From the NCBI GenBank assembly GCA_016874915.1, contig VGSW01000004.1:1-50989 (forward strand): a DNA stretch of 50,989 nt. Direction: 5' to 3'. Position numbers and translations under genes: made by a program. The stretch is from Deltaproteobacteria bacterium (GTDB lineage: Bacteria; Desulfobacterota; Desulfobaccia; Desulfobaccales; 0-14-0-80-60-11). The number at the start of each line of letters is the position of its first letter. The stretch's first letter is position 1. This document shows positions 16,412-23,637 of this stretch, one piece after another. Below the pieces are notes generated by a model. That model had not been told where the DNA came from. It searched no databases and worked only from the letters and a program-made list of their open reading frames with translations.

Positions 16412-16747
16412 TGGTTGGCAGTTAGCGGTTAGCGGTCTGGGTCTTAGGCAAAATGAAAGTGCACCGCTTTTTTTTCAGCTTCATTCGAGTTTAGAGTAGG
16501 TAAATTCTGATCAGAAATTGAAAACCAAGCATCCCTTAGCTAGAGTCCCAGAGGCCATCCCTTCGCCGTCAGCCTGCTTCCTCCACAGCATGCCCCAGAA
16601 GGAGGTGTCAAGGTCGCAAAGCGCCCAAGGGAAATCTTGACACCTCCTCTGCGGGCATGCTAACAGCGGAGCAGGCCAAGGTGGGAGGGGGGTGCACATT
16701 CATTTTGCCATCAACCGCAACCGCTAACTGCCAACCGCCAATTGCTA
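16381..16747. repeat. Inverted heptamer arms around a long hairpin
   Basis: Left arm 16381-16437 contains GAGCAGTTAGTGGTTGGCAG and GTTAGCGGTTAGCGG. Right arm 16711-16747 contains ACCGCTAACTGCCAACCGCC, the approximate reverse complement. Between them is the 105-bp hairpin annotated separately. The left arm overlaps the end of the HD-GYP gene, and the right arm abuts the start codon of the deaminase gene. No gene lies inside. Confidence 0.75.
16572..16676. repeat. 105-bp imperfect hairpin with GGAGGTGTCAAG inner arms
   Basis: Inner arms GGAGGTGTCAAG and CTTGACACCTCC are perfect; outer arms GCCTGCTTCCTCCACAGCATG and CATGCTAACAGCGGAGCAGGC pair with a few mismatches. Total arm length is about 42 bases around a loop of about 21 bases (GTCGCAAAGCGCCC...). 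It may be a terminator, a small structured RNA or a MITE. CTTGACA also resembles a -35 box in either direction. Confidence 0.75.
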
Positions 16748-18079
16748 ATGATCGACATCCTAATCCATAACGCCCTGGTGCTGACCCTGGAGCCGGGCGC
16801 GCCGCCCCTTATGCCGGGGTACGTGGCGGTCCAGGGGAGCCGCATCGCGGCGGTGGGCCAGGCGGGCCCGGACGCCCTACCTGCGGCCCGGGAGAGCCTG
16901 GACGCCCGGGGCGGCCTGGTCCTGCCCGGCCTGGTCAACACCCATTGCCATGCGCCCATGACCTGGTTCCGGGGCCTGGCCGACGACCTGCCCCTTCAGA
17001 GGTGGCTCCATGATTTCATCTTCCCCCTGGAACGCGACTGGCTCAATCCGGACCGGGCGTATTGGGGGGCGCTGCTGGCCGCCGCGGAGCTCATCCGGGG
17101 AGGCGTCACCACCGTGGCCGACGGGTATTTTTACGAGTCCGAGGTCCGGAGGGCCTTCCACCACGCAGGGCTGCGGGCGGTGGCGGCCCAGGGCGTGGTG
17201 GACTTCCCGGCGCCGGGAGTGCCCAACCCCCGGGACAATCTCAAAGTGGCCGGGGAGTTCGTGGAATCAGGGAAGGATTTTGAGGGCCGCATCACCTCCA
17301 CGGTCTTTTGTCACTCGCTGTACACCTGCGGCGCAGAGACCTTGAAGGCCGCCAAGTCCCTTACCCGCACCCGGGGCCTGCCGCTGTTCCTGCACCTTTC
17401 CGAAACCCGCCAGGAAGTGGAGGACATCCGCCGCCAGACCGGCCTCAGCCCGGTGGCTTATCTGGACCGCCTGGGAATTCTGGATGAACTGACGGTGGCG
17501 GTCCATGCCGTGTGGCTTACCCAAGAAGAGCAAGACCTGCTGGCCCTTCGGGGGGTGAAGGTGAGCCATTGCCCCGAAAGCAACCTGAAGCTGGCTGCCG
17601 GGGCGGCTCCCATCCCGGATTTACTGGCTCGGGGCGTAACCGTGGGATTAGGTTCCGATGGGGCCGCATCCAACAACAACCTGGACCTGTGGGGGGAAAT
17701 GAGCCTGGCCGCCCGGCTGCACAAGGTCTGGCGCCATGACCCCACGGTTATGTCCGCCCCCCAGGTGCTGGCCCTGGCCACCCGGGAGGGGGCCCGGGTC
17801 CTGGGGCTGGAAGGCCGAACCGGCACCCTGGCCCCCGGCAAAGAGGCCGACCTCATTGTGCTGGACTTGCGCCAGCCCCACCTCACGCCCCTTTTTGACC
17901 CTTACTCCCACCTGGTCTATGCCGCCCGGGCCCGGGACGTGCGGGACGTCATGGTGGGAGGGCGCTGGCTTTTGCAAAATGGCGAGCTAACCACTCTAGA
18001 CTGGCCGGAAATCGCCGGGCAGATCCGCGCCGGCAGCCGGGACCTGGCCGCGTTCTGCCGCGGTCTGCGCCGCCCTTGA
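16748..18079 (+). CDS. mtaD: 5'-methylthioadenosine / S-adenosylhomocysteine deaminase-type amidohydrolase
   Basis: 443 residues from ATG 16748 (the TTG two codons earlier in the track is less likely). Subtype TIM-barrel amidohydrolase: LPGLVNTHCHAPMTWFRGLADD with H-x-H metal ligands and the MTA/SAH-deaminase-typical MTxFRGxADD. It is followed by LIRGGVTTVADGYF, PLFLHLSETRQEVEDIRRQTG, AVHAVWLTQEEQDLLA, VSHCPESNLKLAAGAAPI and GLGSDGAASNNNLDLWGEM with the catalytic aspartate. The enzyme deaminates SAH or MTA at the 6-position in the alternative SAM salvage route. Family members sometimes act on other adenosine derivatives, so the exact substrate is open. The next gene on the strand is the DisA-like protein. 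Confidence 0.9.
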   Translation: MIDILIHNALVLTLEPGAPPLMPGYVAVQGSRIAAVGQAGPDALPAARESLDARGGLVLPGLVNTHCHAPMTWFRGLADDLPLQRWLHDFIFPLERDWLNPDRAYWGALLAAAELIRGGVTTVADGYFYESEVRRAFHHAGLRAVAAQGVVDFPAPGVPNPRDNLKVAGEFVESGKDFEGRITSTVFCHSLYTCGAETLKAAKSLTRTRGLPLFLHLSETRQEVEDIRRQTGLSPVAYLDRLGILDELTVAVHAVWLTQEEQDLLALRGVKVSHCPESNLKLAAGAAPIPDLLARGVTVGLGSDGAASNNNLDLWGEMSLAARLHKVWRHDPTVMSAPQVLALATREGARVLGLEGRTGTLAPGKEADLIVLDLRQPHLTPLFDPYSHLVYAARARDVRDVMVGGRWLLQNGELTTLDWPEIAGQIRAGSRDLAAFCRGLRRP

Positions 18080-18106
18080 CCTGGGCCGCAGCAATTGCCA
18101 CAATAT

Positions 18107-18200
18107 AAGCAGTTAGCTGTTAGCAGTTTGCAGTTAGCGATCTTTCAATGCCAACCGCTAACCGCCAGCCGCCAACTGCCAACTGCCAACTGCCAATGCC
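18107..18200. repeat. Inverted heptamer pair (TTAGCAG)n / (CAACTGC)n
   Basis: TTAGCTGTTAGCAGTTTGCAG reads into an AT-rich turn (CGATCTTTCAATG). It is then answered by CCGCTAACCGCCAGCC and three exact copies of CAACTGC. It lies between the deaminase and the DisA-like gene. The ORF track runs through it, which produces a spurious N-terminus. Confidence 0.85.
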
Positions 18201-18208
18201 AAAAGACT

Positions 18209-19753
18209 ATGCCCAAAACCCGACTCCAGTACCAGGAATCTCTGGCCGAGCTGCTGCAAATCTCCCTCACCACCACGGAGGTGCAGCGCCTCATCCATGA
18301 CGTCACCACCTGTACGGTGGAATGGGAGGAGCGGCCGGCCACTACGGTGGCGCCGCACGCCCGGGGGCTGGAGTTTTTCCCCTGCTATGCTCTCTATTTT
18401 CAGCGCCACCCTCTGGAAATCAAAGGCACCATCTACCCCAACCTGGCCACCGGCGACGGCGAAGGTCTGTCCCACCTGGTGCGGTTGCAGCTTCCCGACG
18501 TGCTCCTGGACATGCGGCTCCACACTTCCCAATCTACCTTTCTGTTGTCGCCTTTTCACATTCGGTTTCTGAGCATCCTCTTCGGCCGCCTGGTGCTGCA
18601 CCATTTGTCGCAAACTCCCGAAGGCCAAGCCATCCTGCCGTCCTTTACTCCTTATTCCCTGGAGGAGCAGGTGGTGGCCGGGTATCTCCAAAGTCTGGAG
18701 TGGGCGCCTTGCGCCACCATCAAGCTGGACGCCCAGGACAACCCTTACATCGGCTCCCTGCTGCACAGCGCCGCGGCCCTGAAGCGCTGCGAGATGCCCG
18801 GCAGCCCCGGGGAAGAGGCGGTGATCCGGGCCTGGCGGCTCTTCAAGCGCCTGCTCTATTACTCGGTGGAAGGGGAGCGGCTGCTCACCGGCTTTGCCAT
18901 CATGTCCGCCATCCGGCCTCTGGAGTATTACCGGAAAAACTGGCCCCAGTTGCTGCTCTACCATCCCGCCAACCACACCTCCCTGGACGAGGGGCTCCAA
19001 TCCATCAAGCAATTTTTGCTGAACGCCGACGGCCGCAACACCTTCCTGGCCCTTTATGGCGGCAAAATTATCGGTCTGCTCCAGGTGGATCAGGGCACTC
19101 ACCGCCAGCTTACCACGGTGAAACCCTGGCGGGAGGTGCTACCCCTGGCCACTATATCCTACCGGGGCCGGGTCAACTTCTGGATCGCCCTCAAGGGCCG
19201 TCACAGCCCCCGCATCCCTTTGTCGCTGCTGGAGTACCGCCACGGCCACCTCCACATTCCCCTGTTTCAGGACACCTTCTGGCAGGAGCTGGAGCGCCAG
19301 TTAAAGGAAGTCTGCCCCGGGGTGCGCTCTGATGCCGTTCCCCGCCTAAAAAATCTGCTCCAATTGATCCGCCGGGTGGGCCACGGCGCCATTATTCTCC
19401 TGGGCTTGAATGATACGCAATTGGACTCCGCGGATTTTCCGGTGGAGAACCAGGTGCGCCTGGCCCAATCCGTGCCCCTGGCCGAGAAATGGCAGCGCCA
19501 CCTCCTGGGCCTGTCCCGCTCCGACGGGGCCTTGATTTTCAACGACCGCCTGGAGGCCTGCCAGTTCCGGGCCCGGCTCAAGGCCACGGTGCTGCGCCTG
19601 CCGTCGGAGCCGGGGGACCTGGGGAGCGGCATCCGCCACCAGGTGACCCGGGAATTCACCGCTTTCTGTCCGTCGGTCCTGGGTATTTGCGTCTCCCAGG
19701 ACGCCCATATTTCCCTGTACCGCCATGGCAAGCTGGTGAGCCGGTTGTTTTAA
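18209..19753 (+). CDS. Putative divergent diadenylate cyclase (DisA-N/DAC-like) with large N-terminal region
   Basis: 514 residues from ATG 18209. The track's longer start (18095) is encoded by heptamer repeats and rejected. Residues ~1-360 are unfamiliar and probably sensory. The C-terminal ~140 residues resemble a DAC domain: VGHGAIILLGL near 390, then SDGALIF (DGA motif, ~438-441), and 35 residues later GSGIRHQVTREF (RHR-type motif, ~476). CVSQDAHISLYRHGKL then matches the DisA V-S-E-E-x-G-x-I-S strand. The DGA and RH residues bind ATP and metal in DisA; here RHR is RHQ, so activity may be altered. The domain resembles DAC modules with attached sensor regions rather than DNA-scanning DisA. 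Identification rests on motif order alone. Confidence 0.6.
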   Translation: MPKTRLQYQESLAELLQISLTTTEVQRLIHDVTTCTVEWEERPATTVAPHARGLEFFPCYALYFQRHPLEIKGTIYPNLATGDGEGLSHLVRLQLPDVLLDMRLHTSQSTFLLSPFHIRFLSILFGRLVLHHLSQTPEGQAILPSFTPYSLEEQVVAGYLQSLEWAPCATIKLDAQDNPYIGSLLHSAAALKRCEMPGSPGEEAVIRAWRLFKRLLYYSVEGERLLTGFAIMSAIRPLEYYRKNWPQLLLYHPANHTSLDEGLQSIKQFLLNADGRNTFLALYGGKIIGLLQVDQGTHRQLTTVKPWREVLPLATISYRGRVNFWIALKGRHSPRIPLSLLEYRHGHLHIPLFQDTFWQELERQLKEVCPGVRSDAVPRLKNLLQLIRRVGHGAIILLGLNDTQLDSADFPVENQVRLAQSVPLAEKWQRHLLGLSRSDGALIFNDRLEACQFRARLKATVLRLPSEPGDLGSGIRHQVTREFTAFCPSVLGICVSQDAHISLYRHGKLVSRLF

Positions 19754-19755
19754 AG

Positions 19756-19890
19756 GCGGTCTTCGGTCTTCGGTTAATAAACCTCATTAATAAATCCCAA
19801 AATTTAAGGGGCGCGGTCTCACTGCGCCCCTTTCCCATTTCCTAATCATATTCTTTTTGCCGAAAACCGAAGACCGAAAACCGAAAACCG
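19756..19890. repeat. Inverted heptamer arms around a terminator-like hairpin
   Basis: Left arm GCGGTCTTCGGTCTTCGGTTA (19756-19776) and right arm CGAAAACCGAAGACCGAAAA (19861-19890) are approximate inverted copies with 7-base periodicity. They bracket the GGGGCGC hairpin between two convergent genes. Confidence 0.8.
19808..19830. terminator. GGGGCGC hairpin between convergent DisA-like gene and lpxI
   Basis: GGGGCGC-GGTCTCACT-GCGCCCC followed by TTTCCC on the plus strand, and by TTAAATTTT on the minus strand. Placed midway between convergent stops, it can serve both transcripts. Confidence 0.65.
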
Positions 19891-19893
19891 TCT

Positions 19894-20697
19894 CTATAGC
19901 CCCCACACTGCGATTTTGGCCCGGTGGGCCGCGGCCAGCATCTCGTCCCGGTCGAAGATGAGGGTCTTGCCGGCTTCCACCGCCAGGACCGCGGCCTTGA
20001 CCTCGGCCATCACCCGGATGGTCTCGAGGCCCACCGCGGGCACGTCGAAACGCAGGTCCTGTTGGGGCTTGCTCATCTTGACCACCACGGTTCCCGGCCC
20101 GGCCAGGGCGCCGGCCCGGCGGATGGTGTCGTCGGTGCCCTCGATGGCTTCGAGAGCCACCACCACACCCCGGCGCACCACCACGCACTGGCCCAGGTCC
20201 AGGCGGCCCAGCTCTTGGGCCACCTCATGGCCCAGTTGCACGTCTTGCATCTCTTCCGGGGTGGGGCGGCGGCGGCTGAGCTGGCCCGGCCCGGCCAGGA
20301 GGTCGTTCATGAACAGGGTGGAGGGCGCAATGGTAATGCCTTCCTGGGCCATTTCATCAGCCACGGCCCGGAGCAGGCGGTCGTCCCTGCCGGTCCCGGC
20401 CCGGCGCAGGAGACTTAAGGCTCGCAGGTCGGGGCGGAAGTCGCGGAAAAGGCGGCCCCGGGTGATGCCCCCGGCCATCACCGCCCGGCGCACTCCCGCG
20501 GCCTGGAAGATGCGGATGAGTTTGTTCAGTTGGCCCACGTAAATCCAGTGGATTTCATCCACCAGGTCCTTGAGGGCCGGCTCGGTTTCACCCCGGTGGG
20601 CCACGGCCGTCACGGAAAAGCCTTGGCTTCGGGCGGCCAGGGCGAAGAGGAGGGGAAACTGCCCCTTACCCGCGATTAAACCGATTTTCTCGGACAT
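19894..20697 (-). CDS. lpxI: UDP-2,3-diacylglucosamine pyrophosphatase, LpxI type
   Basis: 267 residues from ATG 20697 (MSEKIGLIAGKGQFPLLF); the track's start 11 residues earlier lacks family similarity. LpxI replaces LpxH in many alpha- and deltaproteobacteria, cleaving UDP-2,3-diacylglucosamine to lipid X. Family motifs: IGLIAGKGQFP, VRRAVMAGGITRGRLF, DDRLLRAVADEMAQEGI, VVVRRGVVVALEAIEGTDD and GTVVVKMSKPQQDLRFDVPAVG with the catalytic acidic residue region. It overlaps the end of lpxA by 32 bases and is the last gene of the outer-membrane cluster. lpxB is not in the window. Confidence 0.94.
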   Translation of the reverse strand: MSEKIGLIAGKGQFPLLFALAARSQGFSVTAVAHRGETEPALKDLVDEIHWIYVGQLNKLIRIFQAAGVRRAVMAGGITRGRLFRDFRPDLRALSLLRRAGTGRDDRLLRAVADEMAQEGITIAPSTLFMNDLLAGPGQLSRRRPTPEEMQDVQLGHEVAQELGRLDLGQCVVVRRGVVVALEAIEGTDDTIRRAGALAGPGTVVVKMSKPQQDLRFDVPAVGLETIRVMAEVKAAVLAVEAGKTLIFDRDEMLAAAHRAKIAVWGL

Positions 20698-21475
20698 CCG
20701 CGGCCAGGAGGCCCCGCTCCGAGGTCTCAATAAACCGGAGCAGGTGGTTAATCTCAGGAATGTCGGGAGATTCCTGGCGAATCCGGTCCATGGCTTCTTT
20801 CAGGTTTATCTCCGACAGGAAAAGGAGTTCATAGGCCCGTTTCAGGGCTTGAAGCGCGCCTTCGGTAAAACCGCGCCTTTTCAAGCCCACCAGGTTCAGG
20901 CCCACCAGCTTGGCCCGGTTGCCCACGGCCATGGCGTAAGGCGGCACGTCCCGGTGCACCGCAGAGCAGCCGCCGATGAAGGCGTGGCGGCCGATGTGGC
21001 AGAACTGGTGCACCGCGGAGAGGCCCCCCAGGATGGCGTGGTCCTCCACCAGGATGTGACCCCCCAGGGTGGCGGCGTTGGACATGATGACCCCGTTGCC
21101 CACCTGGCAGTCGTGGGCCACGTGGGTATAGGCCATGAACAGGTTGCCGTTGCCTATCCGGGTGATTCCGCCCCCGCCGGCAGTGCCTCGGTGCATGGTG
21201 GCGAATTCCCGGATGGTGTTGTTATCCCCGATTATCAGAGAGGATTCTTCGCCCCGAAATTTCAGGTCCTGGGGGATTTCTCCCAAGACCGCGAATTGAA
21301 AAATACGGCATCCGGCCCCGATGGTGGTGAATTCTTTGATAATCACATGAGGGCCTATCCGGGTATCGGTCCCGATGACCACCCGCCCCTCGATGATGCT
21401 GTAAGGGCCTACCGTGACCCCGGAAGCCAGTTCCGCGCCAGGGTCCACGATGGCCGTGGGATGAATCTGGGCCAC
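20666..21475 (-). CDS. lpxA: UDP-N-acetylglucosamine O-acyltransferase
   Basis: First enzyme of lipid A synthesis, moving a hydroxyacyl chain from ACP to UDP-GlcNAc. 269 residues with a left-handed beta-helix of hexapeptide repeats (IHPTAIVDPGAEL, VTVGPYSIIEG, IGPHVIIKEF). The catalytic histidine lies in FMAYTHVAHDCQVGNG and the C-terminal helical domain has LNLVGLKRRGF. The start is GTG at 21475, sharing one base with the fabZ stop (TAGTG), so translation is coupled. Its order fabZ-lpxA-lpxI is the usual one. Confidence 0.97.
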   Translation of the reverse strand: MAQIHPTAIVDPGAELASGVTVGPYSIIEGRVVIGTDTRIGPHVIIKEFTTIGAGCRIFQFAVLGEIPQDLKFRGEESSLIIGDNNTIREFATMHRGTAGGGGITRIGNGNLFMAYTHVAHDCQVGNGVIMSNAATLGGHILVEDHAILGGLSAVHQFCHIGRHAFIGGCSAVHRDVPPYAMAVGNRAKLVGLNLVGLKRRGFTEGALQALKRAYELLFLSEINLKEAMDRIRQESPDIPEINHLLRFIETSERGLLAADVRENRFNRG

Positions 21476-21936
21476 TATTGTTCTCCCTCCTGGTTGCCCA
21501 CGGCGGCTAACACTTCCCCTTCACACACCACCGCCTGGTTCACCAGGGCCTTGGCCTGCATTTTCCAGAATTTCTTGCCGCTGCGCAGGGTTTCCACCTC
21601 CACCAGCAATTGGTCCCCCGGCACCACGGGCTTGCGGAACCGCACCTTGTCCATGCCCATGAGCAGCACGTAAGGGTTCCCCAGGTTCTCCGGGGTGGAC
21701 AACAAGGCCAGGATGCCTCCCACCTGGGCCATGGCCTCCACGATGAGCACCCCGGGCATGATGGGCCGGCCGGGAAAGTGGCCCTGAAAAAAAGGCTCGT
21801 TGACGGTGACGTTTTTCAGGCCTACGATGCGTTTCCCCACCTCCAGGCTGAGAATGCGGTCCACCAGGAGGAAAGGAAAGCGGTGGGGCAGGATCCGCTG
21901 AATCTCTTCCGTGGTCAGAGACTGCGGCTGGCTCAT
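21475..21936 (-). CDS. fabZ: (3R)-hydroxyacyl-ACP dehydratase
   Basis: 153 residues, hot-dog fold. [14 protein letters not shown] at the N-terminus and [25 protein letters not shown] carry the catalytic histidine and glutamate, and the C-terminal [16 protein letters not shown] is also typical. It competes with LpxA/LpxD for hydroxyacyl-ACP, which explains the conserved clustering. Overlaps lpxD by four bases (ATGA) and lpxA by one. Confidence 0.97.
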   Translation of the reverse strand: MSQPQSLTTEEIQRILPHRFPFLLVDRILSLEVGKRIVGLKNVTVNEPFFQGHFPGRPIMPGVLIVEAMAQVGGILALLSTPENLGNPYVLLMGMDKVRFRKPVVPGDQLLVEVETLRSGKKFWKMQAKALVNQAVVCEGEVLAAVGNQEGEQ

Positions 21937-22976
21937 GAGGAGGGCTCCTTCTCCAGTCTGTCTTCCAGCTCTTTAATTTTCTGCTCCGCCTGCTTCAGGC
22001 GCTGATGGATCTCCGGCAGCCTTGCCAGCATCGTATAGGCTCTGACGGCTTCCCGATAAGGCAGGGCGGGGGAGCCGCCGACAATCTGCCCGGGTTTGAT
22101 GGAGCTGGTCACCCCGGCCTGGGCCGTGATCTGGACGCCGTCACCCACCTCGATGTGCCCCACCAGGCCCGCCTGGCCGCCGATGACCACGCCTTTCCCC
22201 AGTTTTACCGAACCGGAGATGCCCACCTGGGCCACCAGGATGGAGTTCTCCCCCACGATGACATTGTGGGCTACATGCACCAGGTTGTCCATCTTGGTGC
22301 CCCGGCCGATGCGGGTCTCCCCCAGGGCGCCCCGGTCGATGGTGCAGTTGGCCCCGATTTCCACGTCGTCCTCAATAACCGCGACGCCCAGTTGGGGAAT
22401 CTTGAAATGCCCCTCTTTTCCGGGAACAAAGCCGAAACCGTCGGAGCCGACGACCGTACCGCTGTGGATGATGACTCTCTCTCCCAGGGTGCATCGCTCC
22501 AGGACGGTGACCTGGGGGTACAACACCGAGTCGGCCCCGATCCGGACGTCATCCCCCACCACGCAGCCCGGCATGAGGGTGACCCGGTCTCCCAGGTGCA
22601 CCCGGTCGCCGATGAACACCAGGGGCGCGATGGAGACTTCCTGGCCCAGTTCCACTTCCCGGCCCAGGCAGGCCAGGTTGCTGACCCCGGGCCACCGGCG
22701 GCGGGGCGGGGCGAACACCGCGGCTATCTGGGCATAAGCCAGGTATGGGTTGGGGACAACGATCCGGGGCCGGTTAAGGTCCGCCTGCTCCGGGGAAACA
22801 ATGAAGGCCGCCGCCTGGCTCTGGGCCGCCAGGCGGGCGTACTTACTTCGGGCGATGAAGGTGATGTCCCGGGGAGTGGCCCGGTCAATGGGCGCGATGC
22901 CCTCAAGCACCAGGTCTGCCGGGCCCCGGAGCTCGCCTTGAATTACCTCCGCCAGCTCTCCCAGGGTGCGTTTCAT
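21933..22976 (-). CDS. lpxD: UDP-3-O-(3-hydroxyacyl)glucosamine N-acyltransferase
   Basis: Third step of lipid A synthesis. 347 residues: uridine-binding N-terminal domain ([16 protein letters not shown]..., [17 protein letters not shown]), then hexapeptide-repeat helix ([38 protein letters not shown]). The catalytic histidine is in [21 protein letters not shown], and a C-terminal helix ([19 protein letters not shown]) is likely a coiled coil. The start is ATG five bases below the ompH stop, and the stop overlaps the fabZ start. Confidence 0.97.
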   Translation of the reverse strand: MKRTLGELAEVIQGELRGPADLVLEGIAPIDRATPRDITFIARSKYARLAAQSQAAAFIVSPEQADLNRPRIVVPNPYLAYAQIAAVFAPPRRRWPGVSNLACLGREVELGQEVSIAPLVFIGDRVHLGDRVTLMPGCVVGDDVRIGADSVLYPQVTVLERCTLGERVIIHSGTVVGSDGFGFVPGKEGHFKIPQLGVAVIEDDVEIGANCTIDRGALGETRIGRGTKMDNLVHVAHNVIVGENSILVAQVGISGSVKLGKGVVIGGQAGLVGHIEVGDGVQITAQAGVTSSIKPGQIVGGSPALPYREAVRAYTMLARLPEIHQRLKQAEQKIKELEDRLEKEPSS

Positions 22977-22981
22977 GGAAC

Positions 22982-23488
22982 TTATCTGCCGAACTTGCTG
23001 CGCACCTTATCCGTTATGTCGAATTTAGGGTCAAAATACAGCAGCCCGGAGCTGCGCTTGTCCAGGACGATGTCCAGCCGGCTCTCCGAGGCCACATCTT
23101 TCACGGCTGTCTCCAGCTTTTTATAGAGCGGAGCCTTTTCCCTTTCCTCGTACTGAGCGAACTGCTTCTGGGCATCCGCTTCCTGTTTTCTCAGTTCCTC
23201 CATCTTTTTGGACAGCTCCTGTTCCTTGCGCTTCCGCGCTTCTTCTTTCATCACCGCGGCCTGCTTTTCCGCATCCGCCAGTTCCTTGGCAAAAGATTGC
23301 TGTTTTTGCTGCAAGGGGCGCCCCAACTCTTCGTACTTCTTTTTCAGGTTCTCCTGGAGGCGCTTGCCCTCCGAAGAATTGAAGATGATGTCGAAGCCGT
23401 CGGCAATGCCGATTTTCGCCTGGGCCGCAGCCACCATAGGGGTTAAAGCCACGCCTACAGCCACCAATAAGGCAACCACTTTGACCAT
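22982..23488 (-). CDS. skp: OmpH/Skp-family periplasmic chaperone
   Basis: 168 residues. Cleavable signal peptide ([21 protein letters not shown]) followed by [22 protein letters not shown] and a long charged coiled-coil arm (residues ~50-125, rich in K/E/Q), then [23 protein letters not shown]. The Skp trimer holds unfolded outer-membrane proteins for the Bam complex. It sits directly after bamA with a 149-base gap that contains two hairpins, so its expression may be adjusted separately. Confidence 0.92.
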   Translation of the reverse strand: MVKVVALLVAVGVALTPMVAAAQAKIGIADGFDIIFNSSEGKRLQENLKKKYEELGRPLQQKQQSFAKELADAEKQAAVMKEEARKRKEQELSKKMEELRKQEADAQKQFAQYEEREKAPLYKKLETAVKDVASESRLDIVLDKRSSGLLYFDPKFDITDKVRSKFGR

Positions 23489-23523
23489 TTAAACCTCCTG
23501 AGAACCTTCCTGGAATTATCTAA

Positions 23524-23613
23524 GGTGCGCATGGCGCCGCCGAACAGGTGGGGCGGCGCACCCTCTAGATTTTATCAGATTGTTATTCTTAGCGAAAAAT
23601 CTTTCAAGATTTT
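23524..23613. promoter_or_regulatory. Two hairpins in the bamA-skp intergenic gap
   Basis: AAAATCTT-TC-AAGATTTT at 23596-23613 is a perfect palindrome. GGTGCGCATGGCGCCGCC at 23524 pairs with GGGCGGCGCACC ending at 23562. They lie between two genes expected to be co-transcribed and could be attenuators, RNA-processing sites or a partial terminator. Confidence 0.45.
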
Positions 23614-23637
23614 GACCACCGGCCCTTCGCCGCCGAT

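Noticed and set aside
18095-18208. N-terminal extension of the DisA-like ORF
   Set aside because: Encoded by heptamer repeats (QLAVSSLQLA..., ASRQLPTANC); ATG 18209 is the better start.
22005-23126. 373-codon plus-strand ORF opposite lpxD
   Set aside because: Shadow of lpxD, which has complete hexapeptide-repeat and catalytic motifs.
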